Shown here in pieces: positions 46,681 to 58,900 of a DNA stretch of 64,000 nt. Under the pieces are notes generated by a model. That model saw nothing but the letters and a program-made list of their open reading frames with translations, was not told the origin of the DNA and ran no database searches. Every line of letters begins with the position of its first letter. Positions within the stretch are counted from its first letter, which is position 1. Source of the stretch: Dactylellina haptotyla. Its lineage: Eukaryota > Ascomycota > Orbiliomycetes > Orbiliales > Orbiliaceae. Where the stretch lies: contig CM062387.1 of assembly GCA_031310005.1 (NCBI GenBank), positions 2,108,001-2,172,000 of the forward strand, given 5' to 3'. The translations under genes and the position numbers were made by a program.

Positions 46681-49281
46681 CATACTAGAAGGGAAACGGG
46701 AAACTACGTATCATATTGAACAGGGAAGATTTTTCTTTCCTTTTCGACGGGACGAGGAATGATGATGAAAAGAAAAAAGGGATTCTCGCATGGTGAAACC
46801 TTTCTCTTCCTCGCACCCCGTCCAATCATAGCATGTAGCCATGGGTAAATTGATGGCAGAGAAAAGGGGTAGTTGGAGATACCTGGAAATAGCGTCTAGG
46901 AGGTACCTATCCTCGCACCCCGTCCGCCTCTGGGCGGGTTCCCGAAGTGCACGGTATCACAGGGCCACGAGGCAGAGTCATGGGGTCCCCGTGACATGAT
47001 CGGTAGACGCCCCCTCCCGCCCCTCGTATTAAGTCGAAGATGCCACGAGCCCGGGCAGTTCGGAATACGCTTTCGTCCTAGCGTGCATGTTACCATCTAT
47101 AGATCTACTACGGGTGCGGTGATATATTCCTTTCTTACGGAAGAACCCCACACGGGACTATAAAGATAGAAAACCATCGAAGAGGCTCAGCTCTAACATA
47201 CTACAAATCGTATAAACCCCAGTAGTATTACAGCTACATTTGATCATCATCAGAAACAGAAACAGAAGAAGGACAAAATAGGCAGCACCCTTTTTAGGGC
47301 AGTTTCGCTGTCTTGGAAGGACGGGGCAAAAAGGAAAGCTAACTAGGCCAGGCTTGAGCCTATATACCTTCCTACCACCAACCCGTGGGAGCCAATCAGA
47401 TGCGTCAGCAAGGTGCGCGCGGTGTCGAATGCCATATGCCGCTCCACTTCGATTCTCTGCTTACATGCGGAGCACGAGAGAGGAAAGGAATATTCACCCC
47501 CTTCCAGTGGATAAATGACACGGGCCAAGATGCAAACCAGCCAAACGAATTCGATAGCGGCGAGAGAAAAATGCGGCTGTGGCTGTTTTAGGAGTCGAAC
47601 CTGGTCGGTGGGTATGCAGACATCTGATGGAATATTCCAATCTATGCAAAGATATTTGTCTTGTCCGGGCTTGTTTTTTCCCATTTTAATTTATTACTTG
47701 TAACTATTGGCAATTCACGCAAGGTAGGTGGATGACTTGGTTCATATGGGTATTTTAGGTTTTTCGAGACATGCATGGAAATAGTTTAATCCGCTGATAT
47801 GATATCGGAGCAAAGCGAACAAGAATAGGTATATCCAGAAGCTTAGTTTCCGTGGGGAACGGAGGCCAAAACATGTTGTTTCTTACTTTTACTGATCAAA
47901 TCCGCCTTGTTGGGAAATCGAGATGACTTGGAATATCAAAACCCACAAGCTTCAAAATAAAAAATAACTTCGTACAGACCGCCAGGGTTCAGTTGTATTG
48001 TTCGTTCCCCGGTGGTGCACTGGTGGCGCCACTGTTCACTATGTACCCGTGTGGCCAACCCAGCCGGGAAGCTGTTGGAATCTTACGATGCAAGTCTCGA
48101 TGTCTCCGTGACTCAGGAATACTCGGTCCGTGGAGGCACAGGGATATGTGTCGCCCTCCCGGATAGAAGATTCTCGTGATTCTCGGGTACTAAATCTAGA
48201 ATACTTCACGGAACGAATGTTGGACGCCGCGGACCTCGCTGATTACGGCGACGCCGAATGGGGTAGCCAGGTCCCTGTGCGAGCGTCGTGTAAGCAGTTG
48301 TGTTGGCTTTGTCATATCGCACCAAGCAGCAAACGCCCCAACCGATCAAATCATGATATTCCTTTCGACGCCCCTCAGCCGCCGCCCGTGAGGGCTACCA
48401 TATCTCTTAGCATCGTCTTGGTATGCAGCTCGAAATGCTGGCGTGATTTCGTGGCACTCGAGATGGTTAAATTTGAATTTTAACGATTTTTCGCTGCAGT
48501 TCAGCCTTACAAGTGATGCATCCTTTTTTTCAACCTCGCCAGTCAGTCGTTTGCATATCGTTTGCGTGGAGTACCACCCTTCGTATGACTGGAAAGGGAC
48601 AGCATCACGCCTTTGCACCTTTCAGCTCGTCCAATTCGGGTTATTGGATGTCAAAGCTCTGCTCAAATTGGGGTTGATGATGGGCCCCACACTTCCCGCA
48701 GATATCATGAAGCTCCATCCATGTTGACAAGATGATTGAGCTATTGCGTAGAATGGGAAATGACAGATACAGGTCCAGGGGCAGATAATGATAGCTCGAC
48801 AGCTAGGCCACGAGCCTAGCGTGACTAGCTTGCAAGGGAAGATCAAGACCTTTCGACTATGACAGACGGGAGGACCCATAGTAAGCCCGTAGATTCACAG
48901 CTTCGATTGGTCGCTGAAGCGGGTCCAGAACACATGTTCGAGGAACCAAAGATCTCATCTTACCAATCGTGAATCAAGCCGAAGGCCCGACCGAGGAAGC
49001 CCAAACTCCGTCATAACTGCACAGCGGGCCACCTTGAAACCTCTCAAGGATCCAGCGACCTCTTGGAATATTCTAGTCAATCCCCAGTTCCCGATCACGC
49101 CAACGTTCGCCACCTCGGTAGATGGAAGAAGAACACTGCCCAGCACGATGTTTGTTAATTTCGAGGTGGCGAACACCAGGCTCTCCAGATGTTTTACAAT
49201 TCAGCCTTACAACCATGCATGTAGCTTGATCCGGTAAGGAATGGCGCCACTCCACAAAAAAAACTCTCTGTTCGAGTTACA

Positions 49282-49312
49282 ACGGTAGCTTCCGTGGGTA
49301 GCTAGCTACCGT
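49282..49312. repeat. Small hairpin
   Basis: The 9-base arms 49282-49290 and 49304-49312 are exact reverse complements around a 13-base loop. The meaning is unknown. Confidence 0.6.
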
Positions 49313-52300
49313 GCCAGCTTGGAGCTTCTGAAGATAGGAGCTACCAAGCAAGGATTGCTCTTATCTCTACGGCACAGTACTTTTTTACCGCTGTAAAGTC
49401 GCGGTACAGTACGGTATCGCTGGTGCTTTTGAAGCAAACTCCCCCCCAAGGCTACTTGCATTCCAGCCTTCCAATTGTCCAATTTCTGCAGCCCAATGCA
49501 CATCGCAATGCACTTCGAAGCGAGTGAGAGTCCACGAGACTTTCGACGGTTGAGGGAAATATATTCGCATCACAGGGTGGTGAAAGGTGCAAGACGCATT
49601 GTTACGTCCCCCAAGCACCTAGCACACGGATCATCAGTGTGACCCAGAAGAGGGAAAAACATTTCCTGAGAGAGAACGGCTGTCTTTTGTTTTCGTGCTC
49701 GCCTAAGCTCCAACCGACCCCCCATGCATGTTCTCGCCTTCAGCCCTATGAGATATATCTGCATCATACTATTTATTGTCTTTCCTTATTTTTTGCCCAT
49801 CACTCGATACGATCTGTCGACGTTGCTCGAATCGACGGAGAGTAATTCGTTTAGTCCAGAAATATCGCGTACTCCGAAGCCTCGTCAAACCATGTTCATA
49901 TGCAAGAGATTGAGACTAGTACAGGCGTCTACATGAAACTATCACCAGGAAAAGTTCTTGCAGAGAAAATCTTTCGTTGTTGTCTCTGATCGGCTACTTT
50001 TACTTGGTTGTCGTATCAGGTCGCAAGGCTGAGCTTTTCTTGTTTGCAAGGTCCAATGGTCTACGAATACGAGCTTGCGATATGGGATGTTCCCAGTTCC
50101 CACTTAATATACAGGCACAGGCTTCGGACAGACGAATCGAACTCTTTTGCCACTATTTTTAGGCTCCTTGGCTCCACCAAACCCGACCTTGGCTCGTCGA
50201 CAAACGGCTTTCAACACACGTGGGTCTGCCCTACGGCCTCTCGTTCGAAACTCGAGTCCGGCGGATAGACCTCGGCATCGGGCCACCCTTCCACCGAAAT
50301 CACGGCGAGCTAGTGAGCCTCATGACCTCAGGGCCTAAGATAGCCGGTCACTCCCTTGCTTCGAAACCTTCTTTTCGCGCTTTCGGATTCGAAAAGCCTG
50401 CACAAGCCCCCGTGCAGACCGAAACGTTCCGCTACGCGCAAGAAACCGTCTTTCGGCAGGAGCGAAAGAGATAGCAAGGTCACAAGCTCCTCAAGTTTTA
50501 GTGACGATCTTATAGCTGGGATGAAGAGAGAGTTCTCCAAGGGGTGAGGGATTCTGCAGATGTATTCGGTACCTCTCCGCCGTTTTTCCTCGTAAGAAGA
50601 AAAAAGTCAGACAATATGAGAAACGATATAGGATCGTCGTGTCGTCCGCAAACTGGTGATGTTCGGAATTTACAGCCTTAAGCCCTTATCGAATGAAATC
50701 GCAAATGCCGCAAGCTCTCACTTTATCATGATTCAGATGTTTACAGCAAGGATTTTCATGAATATAATATCCACGTAGCAAATGAACGCTCGTCGATAGC
50801 ATATGGCTTCATCTACAAAGTGAGGAGCCTGAAGCTAGAGCGAAGGCAGTTGCCCTCGCCCAATGTAACGCTGAGCACTGGATTCAAATGCTACCGTACA
50901 CTCCGTAGTGCCCAGAGCCTTCACAATCTACTCAGCACTCCTGAGGTCTTCCCTTCGAGAGGTACCGTCTTCACCTTTTCGGGAGGCGACCCTCGTTAGA
51001 ACCGGAATGCAGATGCGGCGAGGAGCCCTTCTCTCCACAGATTCGCTAAATGGAAGCGATAATGCGGCGGCGGACACATGGGTACTGTCGGAACCTGGAG
51101 CTGTTCAGATTTCGCAATGTCTTCTTGGCATTTACCGGCTGAAACGCCAAAAAACGAACAAACGCCCGTTTTCTAGAGAAATCTCCCCAGCACCCGGACG
51201 AAAACGCAACGTCTACGTTGAAAGCGAAGAGGACAGAGCAACCAAATAGGCTACCATTTTCCCGTAGGAGCGCACGAGTCATTTTCGTTCAGAGCATCTT
51301 GATCTCGCAGCGTTCCTTCATCGTGCTGCGCTGCGTGCGTGCGTGGTTGTGTGTTGTAGAAAGGATCCCGCGTGCTTGATATGCCGCTAGCTGGTTCGAG
51401 GCCAGGGAACTCTGGGAACTCCGCTGGATTTTTATCGATAGGGAGCTGTGATAATGGGGCATCGTGATATGCACGTTCTAATCGATAGGAACAATTATCC
51501 TTCGCTCTTTATCGGCATCAACGTCATCTGCATTCCCTCCTCCAGATCAGAGAAAAAGTGATCGATTAAAATATTACACTGCATCCAGCCTCCCTCAATT
51601 GGCCAATTGGGCCAGACCAAAAGAACGTGAGTTCAACGTTTCAACGTTTCGTTTGGTGTTGTTCATGGCAAAATGCTTCGAAGGAGCTCACTCCACACAT
51701 ACACGGCTCGCTGGAATATGCACGTTTCCTCGCGAGCGAGGTTTTTATACACGACACGACGAGAAATAACCGGGTCCCGATAGCTGTAGCCAGCCAACTC
51801 CTTCGAGAAGGCCGTCACTCTGCAGGAAATTGGTGAATTTATGCAGAAGTGGTAAACGACGATATCCGAAGGAGCTCGAATGAATTCAAAGAAGAAGAGC
51901 AAGCGAAACGGCGACCGTACGTGCGCGGATACGGCGGTGGAGAAAACAGAGAAGGTGTTGTTTGCCGTCCATATCCAGCTGCCCTTTGATGTAGCATAGA
52001 GCTCCAACGGCTTAACATGATCGAACGATCGAGTGAATTCCTTCCTCGACTTCTGAACGAAACCCCTTCAAACGTTAAGAAAAGAGCAGAAGCATATGCA
52101 AGTGTTTCCATGCGGATGTCCTATCTTTGACGTGGAATTGCGGTAAACCCTTACATTGCAGATTCGACGTACATGTCCGTCCATGCAAAACTTTAGTTAT
52201 AGTGAGTTTTATTTTCTGCCTGTCCACGAGTTTGCACATTCGATTCGTGTCACCATCTATCGAAGACAAAAAGCTTATTATGCTGGCGAACTTGTCGACG

Positions 52301-54883
52301 CTTACGCTGTCCCAAGCCTCTTTCCGGACGGATGTCGATGCGCACAGACATCGCCTGCATAGGATGGCAAGGCAAAAAGAGCCCCGCAGTAGGACCATGT
52401 TTTCCAGGTACAACCGCATGTAGGCAAGTCTTAAACAGCGCGTCAGTTTCTTTTGTTTTTCATATAAGCTAGTAGGAAACTTTACAATGCTCCAGCATTT
52501 CCAATTACTCCTGTCTATTCGTGCATTTCTTTGCTTGTCCTCTTTTCTAAGCTGTGGACTAGGGAATACCGAAAGGGGCAAGGGGGGTTCACCAAAACCC
52601 AGAAAGAACCCCTTGCACGATATTCGTGTTCTCCACCATCTCGAAATAATCTATCCTTCTCCTAGGGTTTTTGGGTCCGCTTTGTTATCACTGCGGTTTG
52701 TTCGCATAATCTCGTCCGTAAGCAACCTGACAAACGCTGTCATGAACTGCCTCCTTCCATGGGTATTCCCATGAACAGGAGACGAGGTTACTACGGAGGA
52801 ATCTCTCGTTTTGGGAGTTCAGGCTAAACGCTCTCCGTGACTGCAGAAGAAAAGAGTTTGGGGGTTCACGAATTTGTATTTCATATGAAAGTTCATTGCG
52901 ATATGTTCAGGTGGATTTGAAGGTTGGGTGTTTAGTGTTGCGATGATTCGGAACCCCGGCTAGTAAATACGAGTTCGAACCGGAGCTATCACATATGAGC
53001 TAGTTTAAGCTTTTTCAATGGCGTTGATGTCTTTCTATTGAAAACAAACTAGCTGGGGACTCCATTGTAGAAAAAATATTCGCCCCCACACTGGACCGAA
53101 ATGTTCCATTCCTTCTTCCCCCAAAGAATAATATTCCCAAGGGGGTGGAAGTGGGAGTATTTTAGCGAATAAACCCGAGGCGAGCGCGTATATGGTGGAT
53201 ACATTCGGATATGAACGAAGATCTGGAATATTTGCGAAGAAAGACGCAGAGAAGAGTGAACAAAGGAAGAAAACGCTCAATAATAAGGAAAGCCTAATAA
53301 GATTATCATATTCGATCGGGCTAGCCCTTTAGATTTTATTCCTGCTTATGTTAGACCGTCGAGATAATTGGTAAGGCATGGAGATAACCGCTTAAATTCG
53401 ACACACGGAGGAATAACAAGCCCCGATTAACGAACTATTCGTTCCAAGAGGAGAGAGAAACAGAGGGCGAAATATGCCATGAGTCGTGAAGAAGCGGCCT
53501 AAACACGTTTCGCAAATTTAAATATCCCTTTCCCGGATTGGATGGGTCCGCCTGTCACTGGAAAGGTGTGTTAGTCAGCTGGCAGGGGCGAGGCAATGAG
53601 AAGAATAGTTGTCTGGGGCGATCATCGCCATGTTTGTTGGAAGAGGAAGGGTCTACATCCCCACTCCCAAAAAGCCTGCTGGGTTTTTATATAGATCGGC
53701 TTGTTGACATGCGCTTTATTATACAACCAGTAGCGGGTGAGCCGAGAAGTTTCGAGACGACCCAGCAAACTGCACAGGGTGGTGGTGTGCGTACGTTTGT
53801 GTGTGTCCGTGTGGTGTCCGTGGGTGGGCGTGCTACGGTAGGGACTCGCCAGAAACATGGTCCATGGGCCATCATTCGACGAGAAGGACGGTCGAAAGAC
53901 AAAGTCAGTGCCTCACACATGCCTGGGATTTTTTTCCTTATTTGGGAACAAAGCGATGTGTGGGTCCATGGATTTGGCCGACGCGACACAAAGAACGGCT
54001 GTTGGGTGGGTTCTTTTGTTTTAGAAGCAGCAAGCTGCTTCATGGGTGCTTAAGCTCGCTTTGTATATGTCCTGGCAATGATGTCGTTCGGGGTTCGGAA
54101 TTGGGTTGCAGGATACTTACAGGATGTATGTAACTTAGGCACGGTACATGAGTTGGATATATGCGGTTACTCATCTTTGTACATGCTCTCTAAAGTTTTG
54201 GTAGGAATTCCTCAGAAAATGTACATGAGCTGACTGTTCATATTTGCCTAAGAAAAGTGGCGTTTTTTACTGGAGGTGGGATATTTGAAATTTTTTGGTA
54301 GAGATGATTTGACACCGCGGTAATGCATTGCCAGATTATTTCATTCGTCTCAGTATGATGGTTCTAGCTAAGTACAGAAAAGGTGGCATTTTGATAATAC
54401 AGAGACATAAACCCAGAAAATATGAGAAGAATCGCACGAAAAACTGGAAGAAAACATAAAACCATATCATCCAAAGAGAAACCGAACCAATGAAAATGTT
54501 AAAAAGCTAGTTAATAAATAGGTATCTTTGTAGAAGCGAAGGTGAAAAAAAAAAAAAGATTTGGTATCCAAAGTAAAATATATAGCGAAGGTAAATGGTG
54601 ATAGAGCACCGAGATTGTTAAAACGAGTGACCAGCCTTTTTTTCAAGAAAAAAAGGGTAAAAGTTAGAGCGGATAGTAGTCAAGTATTCGTAACAAAGGG
54701 AAGCTTTTATAACCAGTGAGCCCACAATTCGCCGGAAGAGAAGTGAAAAGACGACGAGAGAAAAGCAAAGAAAAACTCTGTGAAAAGCATGTAGGGAAAT
54801 CAGAGAACTCCAGCGCATGATGCAGAAAAGAAAACCATATATTAAACACGTTTTAGTTGGTTGTTCATAAAGGTTAAGGAAAT

Positions 54884-55981
54884 TCACGGAGTGAGCCCCT
54901 GGTTTTGGGGGAGCTCGTCGTGGAGCTGTTGCTCTTTCCAGAAATCTGCCCATTGAAGGACGTCCTCATCGAGGAGCTCGTTCTTGATACCATAGAGGCC
55001 ATCTTCGAACTCGCGGTCTTCTTCGCTACCGCTGACATCGCCTTCGTGCTTTGTGCTGGTGTAGTTGCTGCTGGCGCTGCGGGTCATGTCGGAGGCGGGG
55101 CTGGCTGCCATTCTCATGTTCCAGTCCTGGACGTATTGAAGAGAAGCATGTTCTTCTGGGAAGTCCCAGGTGGGGTGTTGCCAAGATGGCTCGCCAGTCC
55201 ATAGAAGATCCTGCTCGGTGGCGAGGTCGACGATGTCTGGGCTGATTCTAAGACCATCGGAAAATGTTCCAGATGGGTCGTAGTTGCCTGCCATGGCCTG
55301 CTGGAGATATGGGTCGTATGCTAGCTGGGAGGTCTCCATCATTTCCTCTGCGAATGGGAGAGGAAGGATTGCTGGAGGGCAAGAAGGATAAGCCTTCATT
55401 GGGTACGCCTGTGGCATGCCATCGGGAATGCTGTAGAATCCCGGAGTTGGAGGAGAGAGCATTGTGTGGCGACGCTCTTGTTTCCTTGGCTGTTGATGTT
55501 GGTACATTGGAGGGCTGTGGAATGGCGCCTTTGGCTGTGGGAGATGTGATAGCGATCTTCGCTTGGTCTGGTGGTCTTGCTGGGAGGCGGGTCTGGAGAA
55601 GATGTAGGCGGTCTCACCAGGAGACGCTCTGGACTGTGGTGGAGAGTCGGTTTCTGGGGAAGAGGCTCTGTTTTCGAGTTCGAGAAGTCTTCGCTTTAAC
55701 TTCTTGCCTGTAGATATCGAATCCGTGTTAGTTATATATCTGCCAATTCTGCCAACCCTCCCGCGGAAGCACGTACGATAGTTGCGCTGGGCAATTCTGT
55801 TCTGTATTCTTCGTCGCTCGGCCAGATCTGTGATCTTGGTCCAGTCCTCCTCAGGCCTCGCCTGGCTGAGCGAGCTATTGCTCGGGCTCTTGCTGCGCTT
55901 TCTGGGAGTCATGTCTGCGGGCATTGTGTGCAACATCTGTGTCGCGGCTGGTTCTTGGTGAAGCTGAAAGAAGGATTGCAT
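54884..55981 (-). CDS. bZIP transcription factor (NRIAQRNYR type), 342 residues
   Basis: Two exons on the minus strand: 55981-55777 and 55707-54884. The intron falls within the basic region after RNY and keeps the frame, giving NRIAQRNYRKKLKRRLLELE. The basic DNA-binding region covers residues 56-75. The leucine zipper is very short, with only about one heptad (LLELENRASS), then a proline/glutamine-rich disordered stretch (about 90-200). A W-rich acidic part follows (LLWTGEPSWQHPTWDFPEEH) and a C-terminal acidic segment with WADFWKEQQL, a possible activation region. The frame is open upstream to an ATG at 56212, but that extension is repetitive (HTHRT..) and probably leader. The same basic motif is found in a broad fungal bZIP group of mostly unknown targets. 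Confidence 0.85.
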   Translation of the reverse strand: MQSFFQLHQEPAATQMLHTMPADMTPRKRSKSPSNSSLSQARPEEDWTKITDLAERRRIQNRIAQRNYRTCFRGRVGRIGRYITNTDSISTGKKLKRRLLELENRASSPETDSPPQSRASPGETAYIFSRPASQQDHQTKRRSLSHLPQPKAPFHSPPMYQHQQPRKQERRHTMLSPPTPGFYSIPDGMPQAYPMKAYPSCPPAILPLPFAEEMMETSQLAYDPYLQQAMAGNYDPSGTFSDGLRISPDIVDLATEQDLLWTGEPSWQHPTWDFPEEHASLQYVQDWNMRMAASPASDMTRSASSNYTSTKHEGDVSGSEEDREFEDGLYGIKNELLDEDVLQWADFWKEQQLHDELPQNQGLTP

Positions 55982-58900
55982 TTGAGGTCGTGTGAGGCTG
56001 ATGTGTTGTGTTGGACGTTGACGTCTCCAACCGAGGTGGGCCGAGAGAGTAACGTTATCTGCTGTGCGAAAAGAACCACTGATTGAATCTGCTGGATTGA
56101 GGAGAGGCGGGGAGGCAGGAGGTATATATATATTTATATGTAAGATGTAAAGCGTTCGAGTAAGTGTGTGGAGAGTACGGTGAGTGTGAATGTGTGTGGA
56201 AGATGCAGGCAAGGGGATGAAGCCGGATGGAGAATGAAATAAAAGTAGTAAAGTAGAATGATGGATAAGAGGAACTCGTGAGAAGGAGGAGCGCTCTTCG
56301 ACGGTATTATATCTTCTTCTTCTTCCTTAGCGACGCTCTTGAACGGGCCTGTCTGTGTATTTGCTTAATATTGCTTGTGATGCACTCGAGAAATGTTGTT
56401 CCCAAAGTTGGGAACGAGGCTCTTTTATCTTAAACCAGCCGACTACGCTTCCACCGTAGCAGGATAGGCATGCATCAACAGGTTGACCAGGGTGCCTTTG
56501 CTGCTACTCCTCCTGCTACTCCTCCTCCTCCCTCCTAACTACCTAACAGGCCGACTGACATGTAAGTACTCCTCCTTGTCCTGACCTGGGTGTAGTAGTC
56601 TGGCTTGGGGGGCATGTCCTGTCCTTCCAGCCGGCTGCCCCACGACGCGGCACCGCCGTCACGAAAAAGTAACTCTCCACATTGCCAAAACCAGGTGCAT
56701 GCAGCAGAGAGTTCGCAAAACAAGCAAAACCGCACCCGACGACAAGTTAAATGTAAGTCCCACCAGGAATAACTCAGCAAAAGCAAGCATTCCTCCTGCT
56801 GCCCAATCCTGAAACCCCTGCATTGTCAAATTGTAGGCTCTTCCCTCTTCTTCCTGTTCACTCGAGGTACTCGGTACATGTACCGCCAAATTGCGACCCA
56901 AATTTGCTCAGGGCACACGCCAGAGGGCCACCCGGGCTCTCTCGCCATGATTGGGCCTCTCTCTTTCTCTCAACCTCGTTTTCCTTTGGGCGGGTTTCCA
57001 GTGTGCTTTTGTTTTTTTTTGGTCTTTCTTCCAAATGGTTGCCCCCGCTAAACAGTGCTGGTGCTACCTAAGCATTTCTTCAAATTTCAGGATTGAAGCG
57101 ATCCCCCGTGCGTCCGCCTGTCGTCCTTCTGTGAGTGTTTGGAGCTTGCCGCACCTGTAACACGCCCTATTGCGCTAACTCGGCTTCCCATTGGCTGCCT
57201 GGTGTTGTTCCTTCAATCACAGCTAAGGCGTTCTCCCCGGGAGTGTTCCCCGGATGTCGTTCCCCGTTCCCCGTGTCACTGCCCATCTCCCGACGCACTG
57301 ACTCCCCGGGCCCGACAAACAGCCCCCAATTCCGTCCCCCAGGCACGTATTATTAGCACAGGCTGAGCAACAACATTTGAGGTAGGGATTTTCTCGATGC
57401 TGTGTATGCTGTGTGTGTCCTTCCTTCCAGCTTCGTCGCTTGATTACATAGCTCCAGGGCTTTATCGAGAGCAGCGCCAGGCCAATTTGCAAAAGCGTCA
57501 ACGACTTCTTGCTGCGGATCGCCCTTCCATATCTTTCCCTGACTCGATAGTATGGTTTGGCAGGTTTGAGCCCCCTTCAAGCGCAGCCCTTTCTAAAGCT
57601 GTTCCGCGATCTCCTCCCCACCCTCCCCCAATCACAAGCTCTCTGGACCCGCTTGATGGTCTCGAGATTTGAGTATCTGGATCATTCTCCATTGAACCTT
57701 GGTGGGCTCGTATATCTAAATTGCCGTCTCCTTGAGATTCCCGATTTAGAAGAGTTGTCTTCCCAGAAAGGCAGAATAGAACACTCAAATTTTTCGACAG
57801 GCGAGCACCGCACCCTGACGATTCTGCCCTATCCTGCCCGATACCACAGATGGGAAGGGGCAGAAAATTCATTTCAAAGGAATTAGTCAACTGAGATCGA
57901 GTCCACTTGTCGAGCCCTTGGTAGCTGAAGCTGCTATCCCTGGTGACGAATGAGCACGAAGGGCACACCGATCCAAGCTCCAAGAATCGCTGATAGCTAA
58001 CATGCCGATTCTATAAACGTCGCAAATAACCTGCAAACAACACACACTCCGCACGTTTGGTGTGTTTGTCCGCCTGTCTGCAAGGACTCGGCTGCTCCGG
58101 CCAATCAGCTGGCGCGGCGGACTAACCACCTCCCCAACGTCGCCTCTTGATACCCTCAACACCTCTGCCTTTTGCAGCCGTGTGTATCGCCATTGTCACA
58201 CCGCCAACCTTTTGACACTTTTGACTCGCCCTGTGGCTGTTTCTTTCGCGCTTCTTCCAAGCACGCTATAATAAGGGGCTCCTTATTATCAATGCAGCAG
58301 CGGGATCTCTTTCGCGCTGAAAAAGTGGATACTTATTCTGCAAGCCCGCAAATCGTGGCCGCCGCCGTTGTCCCCGCCTAGCAAGGGACCCCTCATTGAT
58401 ATTCGCAGTTAGCGAAAAATTAAAAAGCTAAACTTCTGAGCAGGTAGAACTAGGTGCACCCAGTCGTTGCCAATTCACCCTTTGTTGAATTGCGTGGGAA
58501 CTCCGTGTCAATGAAAGAAAAGATTTTTTTTTTTTTCACGCACTCTCATTTCAAGGAAAGCGGTTCTTCGCTGTAATTGTTTCGTGCAATGCAATATGAA
58601 AAAAGTTCCATGTCTTTCGTTGGTTTCGAGATCCGACCGAAACCAAGGTATGCCCCTGAAGATTGGTTATCCGAGCCACAAGCCATCGGTAGTCCCAGAC
58701 GGAGATCTCGAGGCTCTAAGATCGGAGACACCACCACCTGGAAGGGTGGTAACAATGCCTCGCTGGCAGCTCGTATCTACCTGCAGGTATAATGAATGTA
58801 GATAAGTAAACGTTATAAACTGGCCGAGGCTAGATTCGCGAACACCAACCACCAACACCCACCAGCCTCCCTCCTGCACACTAAGCCGAGGTGTCATTTT

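Larger units (their letters stand above)
45104..54883. other. Almost 10 kb without a recognised gene
   Basis: No open frame carries a family signature or joins to another by plausible introns. Features seen: a CTTTC tandem repeat at about 46656-46680; a 15-base direct repeat CCTCGCACCCCGTCC at 46809-46823 and 46911-46925; a 9-bp-arm hairpin ACGGTAGCT...AGCTACCGT at 49282-49312; an A run at 54545-54557. Base composition is close to that of the genic part, so it is not a typical AT-rich repeat-decayed island. It lies downstream of the bZIP gene and SSU1, and could hold a non-coding RNA or a regulatory region. Confidence 0.5.

Noticed and set aside
46809-46925. 15-base direct repeat as target-site duplication of an insertion
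   Set aside because: The 87 bases between show no terminal repeats, and 15 bases is too long for known small-element duplications; more likely a local duplication.
47575-47615. GGAGTCGAACCTGG as a minus-strand tRNA T arm
   Set aside because: The five-base stem does not pair fully and no anticodon arm is found at the right distance.
53538-54053. 171-codon open frame downstream of the bZIP gene
   Set aside because: Low-complexity, with no recognisable motif and no leader or splice signals; probably chance.
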